The notes beneath the pieces were generated by a model. It was not told the DNA's origin, searched no databases, and saw only the letters and a list, made by a program, of their open reading frames with translations. A stretch of 26,795 nt of DNA, from positions 1 through 26,795 of the forward strand of contig JAHLLK010000078.1 in the NCBI GenBank assembly GCA_020444165.1, written 5' to 3'. The position numbers were made by a program, and so were the translations under genes. Shown piece after piece: positions 21,704 through 26,795 of this stretch. Numbering within the stretch: the first letter of the stretch is position 1; every line of letters starts with the position of its first letter. The stretch is from Deltaproteobacteria bacterium (GTDB lineage Bacteria; Desulfobacterota; Desulfarculia; Desulfarculales; Desulfarculaceae).

Positions 21704-22738
21704 CTAACGAGCCTGCCCGACCGCCTGCCAGTCTTCCCGCACCAGGCCCAAGAGGGTCTGGGCTCTTGCATACTCCAGTTGGATGTTCCCCCAATGGGGC
21801 GGCTGGGCCAGGCGCTGCATCAGCAGGCCGTCGTGGCCGAACCAGCGCGGCAGGAGGCCTCCCAAGAAATAACCTCGCTGGCGCAGGATGTCTATTGCCG
21901 GCCCTATCCAGGGGCGGTTCAGGGGCAGCCACACCTGAATCACTTGGGCTCCTTGGGCCAAGGCCGCTTCCTCTTCCCGCAGGAACGCCGCGGCCCAGTC
22001 GGTGCCGATCTCCCCCACCGCCAGGCGCGCGAGTTGGGATACCTCGTAGAGCTTGCTGCTGATGCGGGTCGTCAAGCCCCGGGGAAGCGGGCGGTCCGAG
22101 GTTTCCATTTGCCGCTGGTCATCCAGGCCCTGATACAGAAAGCGGAAAATGTCAGCATATCCCGGCGGCAAAAATACCGTATGGGGATCAGGCGCCAGGG
22201 TGATGAAATCCATGGTGGCCGAGATGCGCTCGCCGGGTTCGGCTGCCGGGTCATAGAGGCCGGCCGGCATGAGATCCAGCTCCAGGGCATGGGTAACCCA
22301 CCCCAAGGCCTTACAGATCTTTTGCGAATACACATGGGTGCACACCGGATCGCCAAAGACCGCCTGCAAGCCGAAACGGGCGGCGGCGGCCTGCGGACCG
22401 TAACTCATCATGCGGGTCAGGCCCCGGGCGCTGCGGCGATAGCTGGGCAAAACCGCGCCGGCGCCTAGTTCGAAAAGCTTGGGGTTGGGGCTGGAATTAA
22501 AAAGAGCAATGTGCCCCACGACTTCGCGCCGCGGGGTGCAGGCTACGATGGAGATGAGCCGGCCGCTTTCATTGGCCCGAAGCAAGGCCTCAGCCTGGTA
22601 ATAGAGGTCCACGGGGTAGCCGTCACCATAGACCGCCTTGAACAGCGCTACGACCCCGGGCGCGTCCTGGGGCCGAAACACGTCGATTTCCACCTCTTGC
22701 CCGGGCTCCACGCCCAAGGGCCACGCGTCTTGGCTCAA
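21704..22738 (-). CDS. Tandem GNAT-type acetyltransferase
   Basis: The protein has 344 residues and starts at TTG, with a G-rich GGGGGAT just upstream; no in-frame ATG precedes the conserved part. Residues about 18-150 are a GNAT domain (IDVFRPQDAPGVVALFKAVYG, then VVGHIALF and AGAVLPSYRRSARGLTRMM, the acetyl-CoA pyrophosphate loop region). Residues about 250-330 (EEAALAQGAQVIQVWLPLN, then RQRGYFLGGLLPRWFGHDGLLMQ) look like a second, degenerate GNAT half. The adjacent ATP-grasp ligase suggests they work together in acylating or ligating a peptide, cofactor or metabolite. Such GNAT/ATP-grasp pairs are known from comparative genomics; the substrate here is unknown. Confidence 0.75.
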   Translation of the reverse strand: MSQDAWPLGVEPGQEVEIDVFRPQDAPGVVALFKAVYGDGYPVDLYYQAEALLRANESGRLISIVACTPRREVVGHIALFNSSPNPKLFELGAGAVLPSYRRSARGLTRMMSYGPQAAAARFGLQAVFGDPVCTHVYSQKICKALGWVTHALELDLMPAGLYDPAAEPGERISATMDFITLAPDPHTVFLPPGYADIFRFLYQGLDDQRQMETSDRPLPRGLTTRISSKLYEVSQLARLAVGEIGTDWAAAFLREEEAALAQGAQVIQVWLPLNRPWIGPAIDILRQRGYFLGGLLPRWFGHDGLLMQRLAQPPHWGNIQLEYARAQTLLGLVREDWQAVGQAR

Positions 22739-22867
22739 ATGATCCCCCAGGCTCCCAGGAAAGGAGTCCTAGTCAGGGAAAGCGTTGACAGATTGCGGCG
22801 TTCGCTGAAGGAGTCGTGGCCTTGCGCTTAAGATGGTTTGGAAAACTGATTCCCCCACCCCTTTCAT

Positions 22868-22984
22868 CTTCACAACCTCCCCTCCCGTATCCTCTCCGCC
22901 ACGTACTCCGCCGGATCGATCCCCACTCTCTTGGGGCCTTCCCAGCCGTACTTGACGTTGAACTCCAGGAGATAGGGTTGGCCG
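22868..22984 (-). repeat. Direct repeat of an ATP-grasp gene end, copy B
   Basis: This is the intact partner of 21557-21673, forming the 3' end of the functional ATP-grasp gene. The alignment has no gaps over 117 bases. Confidence 0.85.
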
Positions 22985-23646
22985 TGAGCCAGGGCCACGT
23001 CCACGCCCACTTCGTCCAGGCTGGCTTCGCGGGCCAGGCGGGCGGCCAGGTCCACGGCCGCGGGCGGGACGCCCTCGAAATCCAGGTCGCCGCCCCGGGC
23101 CAGGTTGGCGCGGAACTCCCCCACGGCCGCGAGCCGGCGGTAGGCGCAGAGCACCTCATAGCCCACCAGCACCACCCGCACCTCCTCGGTCACCGGCAGG
23201 TATTCCTGGAGGTAGGCGGGGTCGTGGCGGTCCAGGTAGGCCGCGAGCCCGGCCTCGTCCTGGATCAGGAACACCCCCCGGCCCAGGGCCGAGCCGCGGG
23301 GGGTCTTGGCGATGAAGGGAAAGTCGAAATCATCCAGGACTTGGGACCGCTGGCGGCCGTAATAGACCCGGGTGCGGGGGTGGGGCAGGCCCAGGAGGTT
23401 GAACAGGCTGGTCTGGCGGATCTTGTCGCCTTCCAGCAGATGGCAGGCCAGGGAGGGGAAGATGCGCTGGCCCGTGACCGCCAGCTCCACGGCCAGGGCC
23501 CCGGTGGGGTAGTACACCGTGGAGGCGCGGCGGATCAGGGCCAGGTGCTCCGGGGGATAGTCCAGGAGATTGGGCCGGGGGCCCAGGGTGGTGATCCAGG
23601 GAAAGCGGGCCAGCCGGCGGCCGATGGCCACAAAGGGTCCGGGCAC
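22870..23646 (-). CDS. RimK-like ATP-grasp ligase
   Basis: The protein has 258 residues and starts at GTG, five bases after AGAGG. The ATP-grasp elements appear in order: an N-terminal alpha/beta part, FPFIAKTPRGSALGRGVFLI (about 109-128; a phosphate-binding loop), AYLQEYLPVTEEVRVVLVGYEVLCAY (about 143-168; purine-side strand), and the magnesium-binding GQPYLLEFNVKYGWEG (about 223-238) near the end. Such enzymes join a carboxylate to an amine through an acylphosphate, as RimK adds glutamates to ribosomal protein S6. It is shorter than RimK (about 300). The GNAT gene is downstream and rnpB lies 37 bases upstream, so it may share the rnpB transcript. Confidence 0.85.
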   Translation of the reverse strand: MPGPFVAIGRRLARFPWITTLGPRPNLLDYPPEHLALIRRASTVYYPTGALAVELAVTGQRIFPSLACHLLEGDKIRQTSLFNLLGLPHPRTRVYYGRQRSQVLDDFDFPFIAKTPRGSALGRGVFLIQDEAGLAAYLDRHDPAYLQEYLPVTEEVRVVLVGYEVLCAYRRLAAVGEFRANLARGGDLDFEGVPPAAVDLAARLAREASLDEVGVDVALAHGQPYLLEFNVKYGWEGPKRVGIDPAEYVAERIREGRL

Positions 23647-23682
23647 TGGCCCTCTACTTTCCCCCGGGGTGGGCGTAAATGC

Positions 23683-24052
23683 AGACGGAGACGGCCTGTA
23701 AGCCGAGTTCTGTTCCCGGCCGGAGCCGGGCGACGGTCATTCCTCTAGGACGCCGGTTGCCCGGCGCCTCCAGCAACCTACCCGGGAGCCTCGGACGGGC
23801 CGCCCTCGGTCGCTCCCCTATTTGGTCTTGCACCGGGTGGGGTTTGCCTAGCTTGGGACGTCACCGCCCCAACTGGTGAGCTCTTGCCTCACCGTTTCAC
23901 CCTTACCGCGGGTCGCCCCGCGGCGGTTTGCTTTCTGTGGCGCTGTCCATGGGGTCGCCCCCCCTGGCCGTTAGCCAGCACCCTGCCCTGTGGTGCTCGG
24001 ACTTTCCTCCCGCTCCCAAGGGAGCCGGCGACCGTCCGGCCGTCTCCGCCCG
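23683..24052 (-). ncRNA. rnpB: RNase P RNA, bacterial class A
   Basis: On the minus strand GGAGGAAAGTCCG (just 3' of the GGGAGC hairpin) and AGAGGAATGAC followed by ACAGAACTCGGCTTAC are the diagnostic conserved regions (CR-I and CR-V neighbourhoods). Helix P1 closes the molecule: GGAGACGGCC near 24038-24047 pairs with GGCCGTCTCC at 23687-23696. A length of about 370 bases fits class A. It is the catalytic RNA that trims tRNA 5' ends. Ends are set from P1 and are good to a few bases. It starts 30 bases downstream of the RNase HI gene end. Confidence 0.95.
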
Positions 24053-24081
24053 CGATTGTCTTGCCGCGCCGCCGCCGGGGC

Positions 24082-24732
24082 TCACCCCCGGCGGTCCATG
24101 GCCTGGTTGGCCAGCTCGTCGGCCCGGGAGTTGAACTCCCGCCGCACGTGCATGATATGCACCGCCGCGAACTGGCGCAACAGTTCCTTGGCTTGGCGAT
24201 ACAAGGGTTGCAGGCCCGGGTTCTTCACCCGGTAGGTGCCCTGGAGCTGGCGGACCACCAGCTCGGAGTCCATTTTGATCTCCAGCTCCCGCACCCCCCG
24301 CGCTTGGGCTTCGGTCAGCCCCAGGAGCAGGGCCTGGTATTCGGCCACGTTGTTGGTGACCCGGCCCAGGAAGCGGGACAGGGCGGCCACCTCGCGCCCG
24401 TCCGGGTCCAGGAGCACCGCCCCGGCTCCGGCCGGCCCGGGATTGCCCCGGGAGCCGCCGTCGGCCATGAGGGTGGCCCGGGCCAGGGGGGCCGCCTCGC
24501 CCGCGGGCGGGGCGGCCGGTTCCGCGGGAGCCGGGGTGGCGGCGGGAGCCGTGGCCCGGGGCGCGGGGGGCCGGCCGGCATACTGGGCCAGGGCCTCCTG
24601 GGCCAGCTCCAGGCAGGGGATCAGCCGGGGCGAGGCCAAGAGATCGGCCGCGTCCCGGCCGGCGGCCAGGCGCGCGGCCAGTTCCCCCAGAAGCTCCGCG
24701 CAGGGGCCGCCCGCCGGCGGCAGGTCTCTCAC
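24082..24732 (-). CDS. rnhA: Ribonuclease HI with N-terminal extension
   Basis: The protein has 216 residues and starts at GTG overlapping the upstream stop by GTGA. Residues about 86-212 are the RNase H domain with the DEDD site: Asp 91 (MADGGSRGNPGPAG), Glu 131 (NNVAEYQALLLGL), Asp 155 (KMDSELVVRQLQG) and Asp 205 (NSRADELANQAMD). It cleaves RNA in RNA-DNA hybrids. The first 50 residues are a helical, leucine-rich part (CAELLGELAARLAAG) followed by a proline/alanine linker. This is not the usual hybrid-binding domain, and its role is unknown. It probably shares a transcript with the zinc-ribbon gene upstream and rnpB downstream. Confidence 0.9.
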   Translation of the reverse strand: MRDLPPAGGPCAELLGELAARLAAGRDAADLLASPRLIPCLELAQEALAQYAGRPPAPRATAPAATPAPAEPAAPPAGEAAPLARATLMADGGSRGNPGPAGAGAVLLDPDGREVAALSRFLGRVTNNVAEYQALLLGLTEAQARGVRELEIKMDSELVVRQLQGTYRVKNPGLQPLYRQAKELLRQFAAVHIMHVRREFNSRADELANQAMDRRG

Positions 24733-25454
24733 AGGTTCTGGAACGGCTCGCCGTCAGCCCAATAGCAGATGCGGCGGCAGGAGGGGCAGACCATCATGCG
24801 GTCCATGCGCTGCAGCTCGTTGAACTGCTGGGGGGGCAGCCGTATGTGGCAAATGCCGCAGTTGCCCTCGCTCACCGGCGCCATGGCGATGCCCTGGCGA
24901 CGCTCCCGGATGAAGTTGTATTCCTCCATGATCTCGGGGTCCACCTGGGAGGCCATGCTCTCGCGCCGATTGGTGAAGGTGCCCAGGGTGTCCTCGATCT
25001 CCTTCACCCGGCCGGCCAGCACCTGGCGGCGCTCATCCAACTGGTTCCGGAGGCTCTGGGTTTCCTCGCCCAAGGTCTTGACCTTGGCGTCCAGGGCCTC
25101 GAACTGCTCCATCACCTCCAAGAGCAGGTCCTCGGTGACCTTCAGCCGGTCGCGGCCTTCCTCGATCTCAGCGTTGGCCGCCTGGTACTCCTTGGTGGTC
25201 TTGGAGCCCATGAGCCGCTGTTCCGCCCGTTTCAGGCGGCCGCGGATCTCGTCGGCGCTGGACTCCAGGTCCTTCCGGCGGGCGGTGGTCTCGTCCAGGC
25301 GGGCCTTGGCCTCGGTGTAGAGGGCTTGCTTGCGCGACTCCTCCTGGCTCAGCTCCACCAGCTGGCCGGGGATGGCGTCCCGTTCCTGTTCCAGATCGTA
25401 CACCGCTTTGTCCACAGCCTGCAGTTGGACCAACAGGCGCATCGTTTCTATCAA
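24729..25454 (-). CDS. Coiled-coil protein with C4-type zinc ribbon
   Basis: The protein has 241 residues. The TTG start at 25454 is preceded by GGAGG seven bases upstream; the ATG four codons later lacks this. Residues 1-180 are heptad-rich coiled coil (LLVQLQAVDKAVYDLEQERD onward, with MGSKTTKEYQAANAEIEEGR, a family signature). Residues about 195-235 form the zinc ribbon with CGIC and CPSC knuckles in NCGICHIRLPPQQFNEL and MVCPSCRRICYW. This zf-RING_7/DUF-type family is widespread beside Nif3-like genes. It is thought to bind nucleic acid; the precise role is unclear. It is coupled to RNase HI. Confidence 0.9.
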   Translation of the reverse strand: MIETMRLLVQLQAVDKAVYDLEQERDAIPGQLVELSQEESRKQALYTEAKARLDETTARRKDLESSADEIRGRLKRAEQRLMGSKTTKEYQAANAEIEEGRDRLKVTEDLLLEVMEQFEALDAKVKTLGEETQSLRNQLDERRQVLAGRVKEIEDTLGTFTNRRESMASQVDPEIMEEYNFIRERRQGIAMAPVSEGNCGICHIRLPPQQFNELQRMDRMMVCPSCRRICYWADGEPFQNL

Positions 25455-25456
25455 GG

Positions 25457-26608
25457 CTATTCCTCCGGTACCGGGGCGGCTGGCCGCCAGGGATCAACAC
25501 CCCCACGGTCGGCCACCACCTCGCAATTAAAACCCCGGGCCGCCATTGCCTCGGAAAGGCGGCGGGCCCAGGGTTCCACGATCACTTGTTCGGTTTGAAA
25601 ATGGCCCAGGGTGAGTAACCCCAGGCCCAAATCAGCCGCGGCTTCGGCGGCGTGGTAACGGGCCTCCCCGGTCACCAGGAGCCCGGCCCCGGCCGCCGCG
25701 GCCTGGGCGAGATAATCACCTCCCGAGCCCCCCACCACGGCCACCCGGCTGAGCCGCTCCGGGGGAGCGCCGGCCAGGGCGGCCAGGGGGGAGCCCAGCT
25801 CCCGGGCGGCCCGGGCCGCGAACTCCGCGGGCGCCAGCGGCGGGTCCAGACGGCCCACCCGCCCCAGGCCATAGCCGGCCGGGCCCTCGGTGAGGGGATA
25901 GACATCCACGGCCGGCTCCTCATAGGGATGGGCCGCGCCCAGGGCGGCCAAGGCCCCGGCCAGACGGGCGGCCGGCAGGATGGTCTCCAGCCGCTGTTCC
26001 GGGGCCTGTTCAGGCCGGCCAGGCGCGCCCCGGTAGGGCCGTCCGTCGGGCGGCGGCACATAGGACCCCACGCCAGGGGCCGCGAAAGCGCATTCCCGGT
26101 AGTTCCCGATGCGCCCGGCCCCGGCCGTGAACAGGGCCTGGGCCACGGCTTCGGCCGCTTCGGGCGGGGTGAACACCACCACCTTGACCATTTTCCCCCG
26201 CCCCGCCGGCTCCAAAGAGGAGAGGTCCCCCAGCCCCAGCCGGGCGGCCAGGGCGTCGTTGACCCCACCTGGCGCCACGTCCAGGTTGGTGTGCGCGGCA
26301 AAGAGCGCCAGCCCCCGGCTGGCCGCCTCCAGCAGGCGGCGCACCAGGGGTCGGTCGGTGCGCAGATTCGGCAGGGGTTTGAACAAGGGGGGGTGGTGGG
26401 TGAGCAGCAGGTTCACGTTTTGTTTGAGGGCCCGGGCCAGAAGCTCGGGCGTCAGCTCCAGGGCCACCCAGACCCGGGCGGCGGGCCAGGACGGCTCGCC
26501 TACCAGGAGGCCCACGCGGTCCCATTCCTCGGCGGTCCAGGAGGGCGCCCACTCCTCCATGAAGCTCGCGATATCACCGACCAGGGGTGTCTTTGCGTGG
26601 GTGGACAT
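25457..26608 (-). CDS. Nif3-like dinuclear metal centre protein (YqfO type)
   Basis: I use the ATG at 26608 (383 residues), but the start is uncertain. A GAGAGG lies ten bases before an in-frame TTG at 26620, and a GTG at 26629 is also open. The Nif3 halves are VGDIASFMEEWAPSW...LLLTHHPPLFKPLPNL...LFAAHTNLDVAPGGVNDALAARLGL at the front and TGEARYHAAEAAADLGLGLLTLGHFQTEQ at the end, giving the histidine/acidic metal ligands. Between them about 110 residues (MVKVVVFTPPEAAEAV...AHPYEEPAVDVYPL) form the PII-like insert typical of YqfO. Reported GTP cyclohydrolase type 1b activity is not secure for the family. The zinc-ribbon gene follows directly. Confidence 0.9.
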   Translation of the reverse strand: MSTHAKTPLVGDIASFMEEWAPSWTAEEWDRVGLLVGEPSWPAARVWVALELTPELLARALKQNVNLLLTHHPPLFKPLPNLRTDRPLVRRLLEAASRGLALFAAHTNLDVAPGGVNDALAARLGLGDLSSLEPAGRGKMVKVVVFTPPEAAEAVAQALFTAGAGRIGNYRECAFAAPGVGSYVPPPDGRPYRGAPGRPEQAPEQRLETILPAARLAGALAALGAAHPYEEPAVDVYPLTEGPAGYGLGRVGRLDPPLAPAEFAARAARELGSPLAALAGAPPERLSRVAVVGGSGGDYLAQAAAAGAGLLVTGEARYHAAEAAADLGLGLLTLGHFQTEQVIVEPWARRLSEAMAARGFNCEVVADRGGVDPWRPAAPVPEE

Positions 26609-26679
26609 GGCATCAAACAATTTGGGCACCCCTCTCGTGGGGGCGCCCGGTCATGAGACAGCCGCGGAAAGTCGGGGGA

Positions 26680-26704
26680 CCGCTCCGGCTAAAGGCCGGA
26701 ACGG
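26680..26704 (-). terminator. Perfect 10-bp hairpin between the tRNA and the Nif3-like gene
   Basis: CCGCTCCGGC (26680-26689) pairs with GCCGGAACGG (26695-26704), with one G-U on the minus-strand RNA, around a five-base loop. No T-tract follows on the minus strand. It may be a processing or termination structure downstream of the tRNA. Confidence 0.45.
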
Positions 26705-26741
26705 TAATCGTACTTTCATGGGTCCGTCTCCTGCTGGAGTA

Positions 26742-26795
26742 TGGTGGGCCCACCTGGCCTCGAACCAGGGACTATCCGGTTATGAGCCGGAGGCT
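26742..26795 (-). tRNA. Partial tRNA with CAU anticodon (Met or Ile2)
   Basis: On the minus strand the 3' part of a tRNA is present: anticodon stem CCGG, loop CTCATAA (anticodon CAU), stem CCGG, a variable loop, T-arm CCTGG-TTCGAGG-CCAGG, acceptor strand TGGGCCC, discriminator A and encoded CCA (26742-26744). The 5' half, including the D-arm, lies beyond the window edge. A CAU anticodon reads Met, or Ile after lysidine modification. The missing 5' part prevents a firm choice. Confidence 0.93.

Noticed and set aside
1..26795. CRISPR array
   Set aside because: No regularly spaced direct repeats were found; the hairpin repeats are thousands of bases apart.

Overview
The window looks like chromosomal DNA of a GC-rich, probably anaerobic member of the Desulfobacterota (former Deltaproteobacteria). 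This is inferred from the strong G/C third-position bias, the RdgC-like gene pair, hydrogenase maturation genes, a sigma-54-type response regulator and the style of the intergenic hairpins. No rRNA or marker gene fixes the species. No CRISPR array, transposase or integrase is visible.

Layout. 1-3844: a DUF2441-like gene divergent from an AraC-family regulator, a SAM methyltransferase and a small acidic protein. 3845-5695: a visibly AT-richer patch with a compact operon of an M48-like lipoprotein protease, a second putative lipoprotein and a two-helix membrane peptide. 5696-10689 (minus strand): a small membrane protein, an RdgC-like function split over two coupled genes, and tldE/tldD, where TldD carries a twin-arginine signal. 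10922-13411 (plus strand): a lytic transglycosylase, a small unknown protein and a coupled trio of hydrogenase maturation protease, HypC and a double zinc ribbon, closed by a strong terminator. 13988-15856: an NtrC-type regulator and a YdhR-like small protein.

15990-21540 is a foreign-looking AT-rich island. It holds one tight minus-strand operon: a C5-cytosine DNA methyltransferase, an HD-domain protein, an ORC/Cdc6-like P-loop ATPase and an unrecognised alpha/beta protein with an SSSFEERC motif. Spacings are 7 nt, 1 nt and a 4-nt overlap. I read this as a candidate anti-phage or genome-conflict module and the best candidate here for an undescribed system. Its upstream border is littered with gene remnants.

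21557-26795 returns to GC-rich host DNA on the minus strand: a GNAT acetyltransferase and a RimK-like ATP-grasp ligase (with a duplicated ATP-grasp tail next to the island), RNase P RNA, RNase HI, a coiled-coil zinc-ribbon protein, a Nif3-like protein and a partial tRNA with a CAU anticodon.

Three copies of a long hairpin with covarying arms sit just 3' of three unrelated genes, all in the same orientation relative to the gene. They are probably a dispersed terminator or 3'-end element.
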